Assembly (NCBI GenBank): GCA_030837345.1
Contig: JAUPKQ010000038.1
Coordinates: 1 to 50,811, forward strand
Reading direction: 5' to 3'
Length of the DNA stretch: 50,811 nucleotides
DNA from: Actinomycetota bacterium
GTDB lineage: Bacteria > Actinomycetota > Actinomycetes > Actinomycetales > Kineosporiaceae
In this document: piece by piece, positions 23,278 to 34,113 of the stretch
Layout: every line of letters starts with the position of its first letter
How positions within the stretch are numbered: position 1 is the stretch's first letter
Program-made: the position numbers and the translations under genes
Notes under the pieces: generated by a model
What the model was told of the DNA's origin: nothing
What the model saw: the letters and a program-made list of their open reading frames with translations, nothing else
The model's database searches: none

Positions 23278-24821
23278 GCGGGTCCGTGCCGACCTCGACG
23301 CGGCCTCCGATCCGGACGTACGGCGGGTGGCGCCGGCCGATGTCCCCGGGGCTGGGCGCCCTCGCCCTCGTGCCGACCTTGGGGATCTTCGTCGGCCTGA
23401 TCGTGACGCTCCTCGTGGCCACGACCACCTCCCTGACGGCGGGGGCGATCTGCGGAGCGGTGTTCCTGCTGCTGACGGCCCCCGCCGTCGTCCAGATCGG
23501 TGACCGGCCGGCCTGGCGTCACCTCACGCTGCGCTGGGCCTGGCGGCGGGCCCGGAGGACGGGTGCCGCGGTCTACCGGTCCGGTCCCCTCGGCCATCTG
23601 CCCGAGGAGGACTGCCGCCTGCCCGGGCTGCTCGCGCGGTCCCGGGTGTGGTCCGCGCGCGACTCGTACTCCCGGCCGTTCGCCCTGATCCAGCATCCGT
23701 TCTCGAACCAGTGGACCGTGGTCCTGGCCGTCAACCCGAACGGTGGCGCGCTCATCTCGCGGGAGGACCGGGACGGCCGTGTCGCGCACTGGGACACCTG
23801 GCTAGCCGTCCTCGGCAGGGAGCACGGGATCGACCAGGTGGCCGTGGTCCTCGACCAGGTGCCGGATCCCGGGCGGATCCTGCGGGCCTGTGTCGACGAG
23901 TCGATCGCGCCGGACGCACCGGAGTTCGCCGCGCGGATGATGCGGGACGCCGCCCGCGTCTACCCGACCGGCAGCGCGGAGCTCACCGCGTTCGTCGCCA
24001 TCACCTTCAGCGGGCGCAAGCTCGCCGTCCCGACCGGTGACCGTGTCGCCGAGGAAGCCGCCGAACTGGCGGCCCGCGAGATCGGTACCCGGCTCCCCGG
24101 GCTCTCCCGGTCGCTCGTGGCGACCGGATCGGGGGAGGGCCGGCCGGTCACGGCCGACGGCCTCGCCACGATGGTGAGGGGATGGTACGACCCCGCGGTC
24201 CAGGTCCCGCTCGCCGAGGCGGCCGCCCGGGGCTGGGAACCGGGCCTCCGCTGGGAGGACGCCGGTCCTGTCGCCGCGCAGGAGACCTGGGACACCTACC
24301 GGCACGACTCGGGGCTCTCCCGGGTCCTGGAGATGACGAGTTCTCCCCGGGGAACCGTCTACGACTCGGTGCTGTCGCCGATGATCGCACCGATGCCCGG
24401 ACGCAAACGGGTCACCCTGCTGTACCGGCCGCTCCCCGCCGCCGATGCCCCCGCGGCCCTCGATCTCCAGGTCCGGGCGGCGCTCAACCGGGCGGGGCGG
24501 CGCAAAGGTCTCGTGCACGCCCACGACAGCGCGGAGGTCCGTGCCGCGGTGCAGGCCGCCCAGGAGGAGGCGACAGGTGCCGGCGTCGTCTCGTTCTCGA
24601 TGTTCGTCACCGTCACGGTGGACGGCGACCGGGACGGCGGCCGGCCCGAGGAGGATCTGCGAGCGGCGACCGAGGCGATCGTCCGGGCCGCGCGGTCCGC
24701 CCAGGTCGTGCTGCGTCCGGTCGCGGGAGCGCAGGCCGCGGCCTTCGCCGCGGGACTCGGGGTCGGCATCGTTCCCGTCAACCACTCGCTGCTGCCGTCC
24801 GGCGTCCGGTCCGGCGTCTGA
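23274..24821 (+). CDS. SCO6880-family membrane protein (VirB4 N-domain-like)
   Basis: A 515-residue protein. Residues 12-20 (TYGGWRRPMSPGL) precede two membrane helices (about 22-70: LGALALVPTLGIFVGLIV, AICGAVFLLLTAPAVVQI); then follows a large cytosolic part with LRWAWRRARRTG, WTVVLAVNPNGGALIS, WDTYRHDSGLSRVLEM and LRPVAGAQAAAFAAGLGVG. This is the SCO6880 family found in actinobacterial conjugation-like loci beside an ATPase; it corresponds to the N-terminal half of VirB4, with the motor domain encoded separately downstream. GTG 23274 overlaps the SCO6881 stop. Confidence 0.88.
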   Translation: MSGSVPTSTRPPIRTYGGWRRPMSPGLGALALVPTLGIFVGLIVTLLVATTTSLTAGAICGAVFLLLTAPAVVQIGDRPAWRHLTLRWAWRRARRTGAAVYRSGPLGHLPEEDCRLPGLLARSRVWSARDSYSRPFALIQHPFSNQWTVVLAVNPNGGALISREDRDGRVAHWDTWLAVLGREHGIDQVAVVLDQVPDPGRILRACVDESIAPDAPEFAARMMRDAARVYPTGSAELTAFVAITFSGRKLAVPTGDRVAEEAAELAAREIGTRLPGLSRSLVATGSGEGRPVTADGLATMVRGWYDPAVQVPLAEAAARGWEPGLRWEDAGPVAAQETWDTYRHDSGLSRVLEMTSSPRGTVYDSVLSPMIAPMPGRKRVTLLYRPLPAADAPAALDLQVRAALNRAGRRKGLVHAHDSAEVRAAVQAAQEEATGAGVVSFSMFVTVTVDGDRDGGRPEEDLRAATEAIVRAARSAQVVLRPVAGAQAAAFAAGLGVGIVPVNHSLLPSGVRSGV

Positions 24822-24868
24822 ACCGTGGACCAGTACCAGCAGGAACCGACGGCGGAAGGAATGGGGAC

Positions 24869-26311
24869 ATGAGAAAGAACCCGTCCCGGCGCGCGGGCCG
24901 TCTCGGCCTGCGTGGGGGAGTCGGCCGCGGAGGCGGCGCGACGACGTTCGTGCCCGTCCCCCTGGAGTGGCAGGGCACGACCCGGCAGGTCGCGGGCCTG
25001 TTCCCGTGGGGGGTGCCGGGGCGGCTCCCCGCCATCGGCGTCCCGACCGGCCGTCACCAGCTGGGGGCCGGAGTGGTGTGCTTCGACCCGGCGAGCTGGT
25101 TCCGCGCGGGGCTGATCGCCAACCCGTCGGTCCTCGTCCTCGGCAAACCGGGCCTCGGCAAGTCGACCCTCGTCGACCACTGGGGAATCGGGCTGGCCGC
25201 CATGGGCTACCGCATCCTCGTCCCCGGCGACACCAAGCCCGACCACGTGGAGATGACCCGCGTTCTCGGCGGGGCGGTGCAGCAGGTGCGGCGCTCCGGC
25301 GGCGCCGCCCTCAACCCCTGCGATCCCGGGGGTATGGGGGCCTCGGCCGCCCGCATCGGAGGCCAGGCGGGGGACACCCTCCTGCACGAGGCGATCGGCC
25401 GCGGGACGACCGCCGTCCACTCCCTGGTCCAGCTGATCCGTGACGGTTCTCCGGTGCTGGACCATGAGCGGGCGGCTCTCGCGATGGCTCTGCGCGTCCT
25501 CTACACGTCAGGCCGGCGCGCCCCCTCGTTGCCGGATGTCCTCGACGTCCTGGGGCAGAGGCCGGACGAGATCCGTTCGGTCGTGCTCGCCCGGGGCGGG
25601 GACGACGACTACGACGTCCTGCTCGACCCGTTGCGCCGTTCCCTGCTCGCCCTGCTCGCGGGTCCCTACGGCAACGTCTTCTCGCGCCCGGTCGACCGCA
25701 GCGACATCGACACCCCCGCCCTGGACATCGACACGTCGGCCATCAAGGCCGGGGATCCGGGGTACCTGGCGGCGGTCCTCATCTGTGCCTGGAGCGAGGC
25801 CTACGGGCGGGTGGAGTCCGCTCAGGCCCTCACGGCGGCCGGGCTGGAGCCACGCCGCCAGCACGTGGTGATCCTCGACGAGCTGTGGCGCGTGCTCCGC
25901 GTCGGCCGTGGGACCGGAATGGCGGACCGGGTGAACGAGCTCACCCGCCTCAACCGGACCGAGGGGGTGTGCCAGATCATGGTCACCCACGGAGTCCGGG
26001 ATCTCTCCACCGGGCGCGACCAGCAGGTGGAGGGCATCGAGCACCGTGCGGGGGCGCTCGTGATCGGCGGGATCCCGAAAGGCGAGGTCCGGGCCCTGCA
26101 GGACGTCGTCACGCTCACCGACGCGGAGGCCGGACAGCTCGTCTCGTGGTCGTCCGCGCCGGACCTCGACCCGCGCACCAGGCCTCCGGGCTCGGGGAAG
26201 TTCCTCATCAAGCACTCCCCGACGGAGCCGGGTATCCCCGTCGACGTCATGCTCACGCCGACCGAACTGGCCTGGGGCGGACAGAACTCGAATCGCGCAT
26301 GGGAGGACTGA
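24869..26311 (+). CDS. VirB4/HerA-like ATPase of the T4SS-like locus
   Basis: A 480-residue P-loop ATPase. Walker A GKPGLGKST (about residues 91-99), then ILVPGDTKPDHVEM, and Walker B HVVILDELW (about residue 331) followed by MVTHGVRDL (sensor-like) and LIKHSP. This is the motor half of VirB4-type proteins, lacking the N-terminal domain that the preceding SCO6880 gene provides. It is expected to energise assembly or transport at the cytosolic face. ATG 24869 is preceded by GGAAGGAATGGGGAC. No second motor of VirD4/TcpB type is in the window. Confidence 0.9.
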   Translation: MRKNPSRRAGRLGLRGGVGRGGGATTFVPVPLEWQGTTRQVAGLFPWGVPGRLPAIGVPTGRHQLGAGVVCFDPASWFRAGLIANPSVLVLGKPGLGKSTLVDHWGIGLAAMGYRILVPGDTKPDHVEMTRVLGGAVQQVRRSGGAALNPCDPGGMGASAARIGGQAGDTLLHEAIGRGTTAVHSLVQLIRDGSPVLDHERAALAMALRVLYTSGRRAPSLPDVLDVLGQRPDEIRSVVLARGGDDDYDVLLDPLRRSLLALLAGPYGNVFSRPVDRSDIDTPALDIDTSAIKAGDPGYLAAVLICAWSEAYGRVESAQALTAAGLEPRRQHVVILDELWRVLRVGRGTGMADRVNELTRLNRTEGVCQIMVTHGVRDLSTGRDQQVEGIEHRAGALVIGGIPKGEVRALQDVVTLTDAEAGQLVSWSSAPDLDPRTRPPGSGKFLIKHSPTEPGIPVDVMLTPTELAWGGQNSNRAWED

Positions 26312-26502
26312 GTCGTCGTACCCGGGAAGAATGGATTCTTCGCCAGGGCTTTCTGGATGCCAAGGCAACTGAATTGATACAACTGATGTGGTGGGCCCGT
26401 ATATCCGGCGGTGCCGTGGCGGCCAATGAAGCCGAAGATCCGTGGATCCGCGGAAAACCGTGGAGGGGAGGAATGGCGCTCCCCTTCACCTGGGAACATT
26501 GA
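26299..26502 (+). CDS. Possible small protein with atypical codon use
   Basis: A 67-codon frame starting with ATG inside the end of the ATPase gene (13-bp overlap). Its sequence contains several Trp residues (EEWILRQGF, LIQLMWWARI, GKPWRGGM) and is clearly richer in A/T-ending codons (ATT, CTT, ATA, CAA, GAA, AAA) than its neighbours. GGAGGAC inside the start is not a usable site. It may be a real accessory protein acquired from elsewhere, or the remnant of one. No family is recognised. Confidence 0.35.
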   Translation: MGGLSRRTREEWILRQGFLDAKATELIQLMWWARISGGAVAANEAEDPWIRGKPWRGGMALPFTWEH

Positions 26503-26568
26503 CAGCGGCTCATCGGCCGGGTTGGCTGTGTCCGGGCTTCGTCCGGTCGTCCTGGGCCGGGGTTTCGG

Positions 26569-27651
26569 ATGTTCTCGGGGGGCAAGACGGTGGATTTGGT
26601 TGACGGCCCCGGGTTCGGACCCTGCGGGATGATGTTCGCCTCGATCGAATCGATGCTCTCCTCCCCGTTCTCGCTAGAGTCTTTGGTCTCCGTCGTTGAG
26701 CGTGAGATCGATTTCCCCATCACGGTCGAGGTGCTCCCGCCGGGGCTCGGGCCGGACATATCGGGGTTGAGCGTCGTCGTCGGCGACGAAATCCGGATCT
26801 ACCATCCTTCCGGCCCGGAATGGATGAGGCTCGTCGTCGTGACCCGTCAGCTCGCGCATCTTCTCCTGCACCGTCCGGGCGGATCCGCCGGAGCGGGAGT
26901 GCCGCGCCGGACCGGGGACGACCCGGACGGCGAACTGCTCGGCATCCTGCTCGCCGACCACGCCGAGCAACTGCTGATCGGGCAGGACACGACCCGCACG
27001 GACGACGGTCAGGCGGTCCGGGCGCAGCTCGATCTGATGATGCCTCTCTGGGCGATGCTCGTCGACGGTACGTCCGCGCCCCTGTCGTGGCCCGAGCCCC
27101 TGCGTCTCGGGGGCGTCCGTCCCGGGGCGGGCCGGGGTCGTGGCTGTCCCGGCCGGCCGCGGGCGGCCGCCCGCCCGGCCGCCCCGGAGAACGCCGCTCA
27201 CCCACGGACGAGTGAGGCATGCCTGCGCTGGCGGCGACAGCGTGTCGTCACCGACCTCTACGACATGCGGCGAGGGCTCCGTGGCCTGGTGCCTCCGGAC
27301 CTGCCCGCCCTGGCCCTGGAACAGGTCCGCGGGGCCGGTCTCTTCGGGCCCGTCGCGACAGCCGCCGCCGACCGCGTCTTTCTGGAGGTCGCCCTCGCGG
27401 CCCGGGCCGGGCATGCCGTCACCAGGGAACCGCTGGGGGACGACGCGGGCGTGTGGCTGCCCGGGAGGACGCCGGCGGAGGCCGCCGCCCACGTCGCCGG
27501 GCAGGAGAGACTGGTCGCCCCCGGCGGCGTCCGGACGGTGATCGGCGCTGTCCGCGACCTCCTGACCGGCGCGGTGGCCGATCAGGTCTCGGGCAGCCCG
27601 AGCCAGGCGTGCCATCCTCCGTGGAGGACGAGCCAAGCCATCAGCCCGTAG
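26569..27651 (+). CDS. ImmA/ParH-like regulator component with a DUF6545-like C-terminal region
   Basis: About 360 residues. The N-terminal half (SLESLVSVVEREIDFPITVE, ISGLSVVVGDEIRIYHP, WMRLVVVTRQLAHLLLHRPGG) follows the pattern of actinobacterial ParH-like or regulator-component proteins, an ImmA/IrrE relative; only a HxxxH-like LAHLLLH remains of the metal site (no HExxH). The C-terminal half (RRQRVVTDLYDMRRGLRGL, ARAGHAVTREPLG) resembles the end of MAB_1171c/DUF6545 proteins, which usually are separate. It ends the T4SS-like block and overlaps the convergent GDSL gene by 70 bp. The start is uncertain: ATG 26569, 26629 and 26632 are all possible. Confidence 0.6.
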   Translation: MFSGGKTVDLVDGPGFGPCGMMFASIESMLSSPFSLESLVSVVEREIDFPITVEVLPPGLGPDISGLSVVVGDEIRIYHPSGPEWMRLVVVTRQLAHLLLHRPGGSAGAGVPRRTGDDPDGELLGILLADHAEQLLIGQDTTRTDDGQAVRAQLDLMMPLWAMLVDGTSAPLSWPEPLRLGGVRPGAGRGRGCPGRPRAAARPAAPENAAHPRTSEACLRWRRQRVVTDLYDMRRGLRGLVPPDLPALALEQVRGAGLFGPVATAAADRVFLEVALAARAGHAVTREPLGDDAGVWLPGRTPAEAAAHVAGQERLVAPGGVRTVIGAVRDLLTGAVADQVSGSPSQACHPPWRTSQAISP

Positions 27652-28196
27652 CCGGCCTGGCCGGGGTGGACGCCGTCCCCGGCGGCGAGGTCGGTCAGCC
27701 AGTCCTCGTGGGCGACGAGCGGGGAGAAGCAGTCGACGTACCGGACCCCCCGGCGCAGACAGACGTCCGCGAAGGCGGCGGAGAGCTCCGAGATCCGGGC
27801 GTTGCCCGACTCCTCGGGGGCCGGGGGCGGCCCGACGACGAAGACGGCGAGTCCGCGGGTGGCGCACTCGTCGAGCACGTTGGCGAGGTTGAGGCGTGAG
27901 CGGGGCAAGGAGAGGCCCCTGCGGAGGTCCTCGTGCCCCAGCCCGATGACCAGGCGGCAGTCCTCCGGGGCAGCTCCGGAGAACCGGCGCCGGGTCTCCT
28001 CGGCCCACCGGCCCACGAGCTCCGCCGTCGTCTCTCCGGGGATCCCGAGCGGATAGATGGTCAGCTGGGTCCCGCTCCGCGTCGTCCGGGCCCCCACCCG
28101 CCCGACCCATCCGAGGGACCGCGCGTCGCCGACCCCGGCCACGAGGTCGTCACCGACGACGCACACGCGGATCTCCCGGAGGCCCGGGCGGCTCAT
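27582..28196 (-). CDS. SGNH/GDSL-fold protein with Ser replaced at the nucleophile
   Basis: A 204-residue SGNH-hydrolase-fold protein. Block I reads VVGDDLVAGVGD where active GDSL esterases have GDS; the nucleophile Ser is replaced by Asp. Block III (IGLGHEDL) lacks the usual Asn, while block V (DGVHPGQAGY) keeps Asp and His. Related actinobacterial proteins carry GDEL here, so this is a family trait rather than a mutation. It may be a non-hydrolytic or altered enzyme. ATG 28196 is chosen (GGGGCAGG upstream, matches relatives); an ATG at 28229 is possible. It lies downstream of the DUF6104 gene. Confidence 0.85.
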   Translation of the reverse strand: MSRPGLREIRVCVVGDDLVAGVGDARSLGWVGRVGARTTRSGTQLTIYPLGIPGETTAELVGRWAEETRRRFSGAAPEDCRLVIGLGHEDLRRGLSLPRSRLNLANVLDECATRGLAVFVVGPPPAPEESGNARISELSAAFADVCLRRGVRYVDCFSPLVAHEDWLTDLAAGDGVHPGQAGYGLMAWLVLHGGWHAWLGLPET

Positions 28197-28236
28197 CGTG
28201 TCGGCCTGCCCCGACGGTGTCATGCCCATGTGCGGC

Positions 28237-28416
28237 TCATTCGTCGTCCAGCCGGGCCAGCCACGTCGCGAGGCGCTCGACCGGTGTCTCGAACCCGGGA
28301 AAGTCGTCGACGAACTCGCGGAGGCGTCCGGCGACCCAGGCGAGGGTCACCTCCTCCTCGCCGCGACGCTTCTCGAGCTCCTCGATGCCTCGGTCGGTGA
28401 AGTACACGGCCCGCAT
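28237..28416 (-). CDS. DUF6104 family protein
   Basis: A 59-residue protein matching DUF6104 end to end: VYFTDRGIEELEKRRGEEEVTL, WVAGRLREFVDDFPGFETPVERLATWLARLDDE. It is acidic and helical, of unknown function, and in actinobacteria is usually encoded next to kgd, as here. ATG 28416 with AGGGG just upstream gives the family start; the longer frame upstream is not conserved. Confidence 0.9.
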   Translation of the reverse strand: MRAVYFTDRGIEELEKRRGEEEVTLAWVAGRLREFVDDFPGFETPVERLATWLARLDDE

Positions 28417-28579
28417 TCTCCCCTGGCCTCGACAGGTCCGGTATCCGGCTCGCCGCCATGGTGGCCTGCCCGGGAGGTATCTGCGGGCGCAACGAGAGGA
28501 AAGTGTGGGGACGACAGGCCTGTCGTGACGCCGAGTGACAAGAAACACGCATCACATCGCAGGAGAGTGACGACGGCGT

Positions 28580-31500
28580 TCAGCGGTCGAACGCCTGCCT
28601 GATCAAGGAGGCCTGTTCGGCCTGGTGTTTCTTCGACGAGCCGGTCGCGGGTGAGGCCGCCGCGGCCCGGGAGACCCGGACGAGCGCCCGGCCCCCGAGG
28701 TGCTCCGGAAGGTTGAGGGCGATGAAAGGCCAGGCTCCCTGGTTCGCGGGCTCGTCCTGTACCCAGACGAGTTGCGCTCCCGGATGCGGTTCGAGGGCGG
28801 CGGCCAGGGCGCGTGGGTCGAGAGGGTACAACTGCTCCAGCCGGATGATCGCTGTCCGGGTGTCGTCGCGCCGGGTGCGTTCCGCGACGAGATCGTAATA
28901 GACCTTTCCCGCGCAGAGGAGGACCCGGTCGACGTCCGCGGGCCGGAGCCGTCCGGGGTCGGGGGCGACCGTCAGGAAGGACCCGGCGGTGAAGTCCTCG
29001 ACGGGGGACGCCGCCGCCCGCAGCCGCAGCATCGACTTGGGGGTGAAGACCACCAGCGGATGCCTGTCGCGTGAGTACGCCTGGCGCCGGAGCAGGTGGA
29101 AGTACGACGCCGGTGTCGACGGGATCGCCACGGTCATGTTGTTCTCGGCGCACAGCTGCAGGTAGCGCTCGATCCGGCCGGACGAGTGGTCGGGTCCCTG
29201 GCCCTCGTACCCGTGCGGCAGGAGCAGGACGACGGAGGAGCGTTGACCCCACTTCTGCTCGGAGCAGGAGATGAACTCGTCGACGATCGTCTGGGCGCCG
29301 TTGCCGAAGTCACCGAACTGGGCTTCCCAGAGAACGAGGGCGTCCGGTCTCTCGACCGAGTACCCGTATTCGAAGCCCATCGCCGCGTACTCCGACAACA
29401 ACGAGTCGTAGATCCAGAGCTTCGCCTGGTCCTCCGAGAGGTTCGCCAGGGGGGTCCACTCGGCGCCGGTCACCTTGTCGGTGAGGACGGCGTGGCGCTG
29501 CACGAAGGTGCCGCGACGGCTGTCCTGGCCGGCCATCCGGATCGGGATGCCCTCAAGGAGGAGCGATCCGAAGGCCAGCAGCTCCCCGTACCCCCAGTCG
29601 ACGGATCCCCCGGCCGACATCGCGGCCCGTCGTTCCAGCAGTTGCTGCAGTTTGGGGTGGACGGTGAACCCCGGCGGGGGCGAGACGTGGGCGTCACCGA
29701 TCCGCTTCAGCACCTCGGGGGAGACGGCGGTCGGCGTGGAGCGGGAGGGGGCGCTGTCGATCTCCCGGGCGAGCCGCTGGGCGAACGGCAGGTCGAGGCC
29801 GGCCGTCGCGTCGCTGGAGACGGGGGGTTTCGCCTCGGACGACGTGTCCCGGGTCTCCGCGAACACGCGCTCCAACTGCCCCTGGTAGTCGCGCAGGGCC
29901 TGCTCGGCGTCCTCGACGGTGATGTCGCCGCGCCCGACGAGACCTTCGGTGTAGAGCTTGCGGACGCTGCGCTTCGCCTCGATGAGGTTGTACATCAGCG
30001 GCTGGGTCATCGAGGGGTCGTCCCCCTCGTTGTGGCCGCGGCGCCGGTAGCAGATCATGTCGATGACGACGTCCTTGTCGAACTCCATCCGGAACTCGAA
30101 CGCCAGCCGCGCGATCCGCACACAGGCCTCGGGATCGTCGCCGTTCACGTGGAAGATCGGCGCCTGGATCATCCGGGCGACGTCCGTGCTGTACACCGAG
30201 GACCGGGAGGAGGCGGGCGCCGTCGTGAAACCGACCTGGTTGTTGATGACGACGTGGATCGTGCCGCCCGTGCGGTAACCGCGCAGCTGGGACAGGTTGA
30301 GGGTCTCGGCGACCACCCCCTGCCCGGCGAACGCCGCGTCACCGTGCACGAGCACGGGAAGGACCGAGAAGAAGGCGCTTCCCCGGTTCAGGCGGTCCTG
30401 CTTGGCCCGGACGATGCCCTCGAGGACGGGGTCGACCGCCTCCAGATGGCTCGGGTTCGCGGCGAGATAGACGTGGGTGGTGTCACCGGACTCGGCGGTG
30501 AAGGTGCCTTCGGTACCGAGGTGGTACTTCACGTCGCCGGAGCCCTGCACGGAACGGGGGTCCTGCGTGCCCTCGAACTCGTGGAAGATCTGCCCGTAGC
30601 TCTTGCCCGCGATGTTCGCCAGGACGTTGAGGCGTCCCCGGTGCGCCATACCGATGCAGACCTCGTCGAGATGAGCTCCGACCGCCGAGGACAAGACGGC
30701 GTCGAGCAGCGGGATGACGGACTCACCGCCTTCGAGGCTGAAGCGTTTCTGGCCGATGAACTTGGTCTGGAGGAACGTCTCGAAGGCTTCCGCCGCGTTG
30801 AGGCGCCGCAGGATACGGAGCTGTTCGTCGGGGGAGGGTTTCGCGTACGGCCGCTCGATGCGGGCCTGGAGCCAGGCCCGTTGCTCCGGGTCCTGGATGT
30901 GCATGTACTCGACGCCGACGGTCCGGCAGTACGAGTCGCGCAGCACCCCGAGGATGTGGCGGAGTTTCATCACCGGTTTACCGCCGAAACCGCCGGTGGG
31001 GAACTCACGGTCGAGATCCCACAGGGTGAGGCCGTGCGTGGTGATGTCGAGGTCGGGGTGACGGCGCTGCTTGTACTCCAGCGGGTCCGTGTCGGCCATC
31101 AGGTGGCCGCGGACCCGGTAGGCGTGGATGAGTTCCTGGACCCGCGACGTCCTGTTGATCTGGTCGTCGTGGGCGACGGAGATGTCACGGATCCACCGGA
31201 TCGGTTCGTACGGCAGCTTCAGCGCGTGGAAGACCCGGTCGTAGAAGCCGTCCTCGCCGAGGAGTTTGTCGTGCACGATCCGCAGGAAGTCGCCCGACTG
31301 GGCTCCCTGGATGACGCGGTGGTCGTAGGTCGAGGTAAGAGTGACGATCTTGCTCACGGCGAGTCGTGCGAGGGTGTCGTCGGAGGCTCCGGCGAACTCG
31401 GCGGGATAGTCCATCGCCCCGACACCGATGATCGCCCCTTGCCCCTGCATCAGACGCGGGACCGAGTGGTCGGTCCCGATCGTTCCCGGGTTCGTCAGGC

Positions 31501-32356
31501 TGATCGTCGTCCCGGCGAAGTCGTCGGCGTCCAGGCGCCCGCTCCGCGCACGGCGCACGACATCCTGGTAGGCCGCCCAGAACCGGGCGAAGTCCATGGT
31601 CTCGCAGTGCTTGATGTTCGGGACGAGAAGGGTGCGGGTGCCGTCGGGCTTGCTGAGGTCGATCGCGATGCCGAGATTGACGTGCGTCCCGCCGACGACG
31701 ACCGGCGCACCGCCCTCCTGCCCGTAGGCGCGGTTCATCTCCGGCATACGGGCCAGGGACTCGACGAGGGCGAAGCCGATGAGATGCGTGAAGGACACCT
31801 TGCCGCCACGGGCGCGCCCCAGATGGTTGTTGATGACGATGCGGTTGTCGATGAGGAGCTTGGCGGGGACGGCGCGCACGCTCGTCGCCGTCGGCACCCG
31901 CAGGCTCGCCTCCATGTTCGTCACGACGCGGGCGGCCGGACCCTTGATCCGGACGACGACGGCCGGCTCCTTCGGCGCCGTGGAGGCGGACGACGTGTCC
32001 CGGGCGGCGGAGGGCCGGGACGACGACGGCCCCGAGGGCCTCCGCGGGGTCTCGGGCGGCACCTGGGTCTCGGACGGCGCCGGGGCGGGGACCACCGGGG
32101 TGGAGGGCGCCGGGGCGGGGACCACGGGGGTGGAGGGCGCCAGGGCGGACGGCGCGGGGGCCTCGAGCGCCGGCCCGGCGCCGTTCACCCCCTGCCGTGG
32201 AGCCGCCGGGTCCGTCGTCGGGTGGTAGTCGGCGAAGAAGTGCCACCAGGCCCGATCCACCGAGTCCCGGTCGGCCAGGTACTGCTGGTAGAGCTCATCG
32301 ACCAGCCACTCGTTGGGACCGAACTCGAGGTGCTCGGGTGGTGGACGGTGGGTCAC
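28580..32356 (-). CDS. kgd: Multifunctional 2-oxoglutarate decarboxylase/dehydrogenase E1-E2 (Kgd)
   Basis: A 1258-residue actinobacterial fusion enzyme of the TCA cycle. N-terminal helix [20 protein letters not shown]; a Pro/Ala linker (residues about 50-125); an E2-type succinyltransferase domain (120-380: [35 protein letters not shown]); then the thiamine-diphosphate E1 part (420-1258: [49 protein letters not shown]). No lipoyl domain is present, as expected, because lipoate is carried by another protein. GarA controls this enzyme in mycobacteria. GTG 32356 has GAAGAAGG 9 nt upstream; an earlier GTG at 32380 lacks one. Confidence 0.97.
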   Translation of the reverse strand: MTHRPPPEHLEFGPNEWLVDELYQQYLADRDSVDRAWWHFFADYHPTTDPAAPRQGVNGAGPALEAPAPSALAPSTPVVPAPAPSTPVVPAPAPSETQVPPETPRRPSGPSSSRPSAARDTSSASTAPKEPAVVVRIKGPAARVVTNMEASLRVPTATSVRAVPAKLLIDNRIVINNHLGRARGGKVSFTHLIGFALVESLARMPEMNRAYGQEGGAPVVVGGTHVNLGIAIDLSKPDGTRTLLVPNIKHCETMDFARFWAAYQDVVRRARSGRLDADDFAGTTISLTNPGTIGTDHSVPRLMQGQGAIIGVGAMDYPAEFAGASDDTLARLAVSKIVTLTSTYDHRVIQGAQSGDFLRIVHDKLLGEDGFYDRVFHALKLPYEPIRWIRDISVAHDDQINRTSRVQELIHAYRVRGHLMADTDPLEYKQRRHPDLDITTHGLTLWDLDREFPTGGFGGKPVMKLRHILGVLRDSYCRTVGVEYMHIQDPEQRAWLQARIERPYAKPSPDEQLRILRRLNAAEAFETFLQTKFIGQKRFSLEGGESVIPLLDAVLSSAVGAHLDEVCIGMAHRGRLNVLANIAGKSYGQIFHEFEGTQDPRSVQGSGDVKYHLGTEGTFTAESGDTTHVYLAANPSHLEAVDPVLEGIVRAKQDRLNRGSAFFSVLPVLVHGDAAFAGQGVVAETLNLSQLRGYRTGGTIHVVINNQVGFTTAPASSRSSVYSTDVARMIQAPIFHVNGDDPEACVRIARLAFEFRMEFDKDVVIDMICYRRRGHNEGDDPSMTQPLMYNLIEAKRSVRKLYTEGLVGRGDITVEDAEQALRDYQGQLERVFAETRDTSSEAKPPVSSDATAGLDLPFAQRLAREIDSAPSRSTPTAVSPEVLKRIGDAHVSPPPGFTVHPKLQQLLERRAAMSAGGSVDWGYGELLAFGSLLLEGIPIRMAGQDSRRGTFVQRHAVLTDKVTGAEWTPLANLSEDQAKLWIYDSLLSEYAAMGFEYGYSVERPDALVLWEAQFGDFGNGAQTIVDEFISCSEQKWGQRSSVVLLLPHGYEGQGPDHSSGRIERYLQLCAENNMTVAIPSTPASYFHLLRRQAYSRDRHPLVVFTPKSMLRLRAAASPVEDFTAGSFLTVAPDPGRLRPADVDRVLLCAGKVYYDLVAERTRRDDTRTAIIRLEQLYPLDPRALAAALEPHPGAQLVWVQDEPANQGAWPFIALNLPEHLGGRALVRVSRAAAASPATGSSKKHQAEQASLIRQAFDR
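32081..32140. repeat. Two 30-bp tandem repeats in the Kgd linker
   Basis: Units 32081-32110 and 32111-32140 differ at one base and encode two copies of a Pro/Ala/Ser/Thr/Val decapeptide. A third, partial copy follows. Repeat number would change linker length between E2 and the N-terminal helix in frame. Confidence 0.8.
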
Positions 32357-32548
32357 GCGAAGTCGCCTTCTTCCCGTCACGGCGAGACGTCATCAGCTTC
32401 TCGCAACAGTACCTGTGCCATCGGGGCGAGGGCAGGTGCGAAGCGGCAGCCGCGACAGGCCTCCACCCGTTCGCGGCGGGCGGCTCCGGCCGACGTGCCA
32501 TGCTCACCTTCCGGTGGGCACGACGGTTTCCAGCGATGACGAAGGTGA

Positions 32549-34046
<1,498 letters not shown>

Positions 34047-34099
34047 TCCGGTGGCTGACGCGCTGTCGGTGACTGACGGGCGCTCGGCGGTGGTGCGGA

Positions 34100-34113
34100 T
34101 ATCCTGGGGGCCC
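34100..34113 (+). promoter_or_regulatory. -10-like box before a possible leader ORF
   Basis: TATCCT (34100-34105) lies 8 nt before ATG 34114, and no Shine-Dalgarno sequence is present. It may drive the CNNM/CorC pair with a leaderless leader peptide. Confidence 0.4.

Noticed and set aside
29096-32539. Open frame of 1147 codons on the plus strand opposite kgd
   Set aside because: It is the antisense shadow of a strongly conserved gene in GC-rich DNA; its translation is low-complexity Gly/Arg/Val with no domain.
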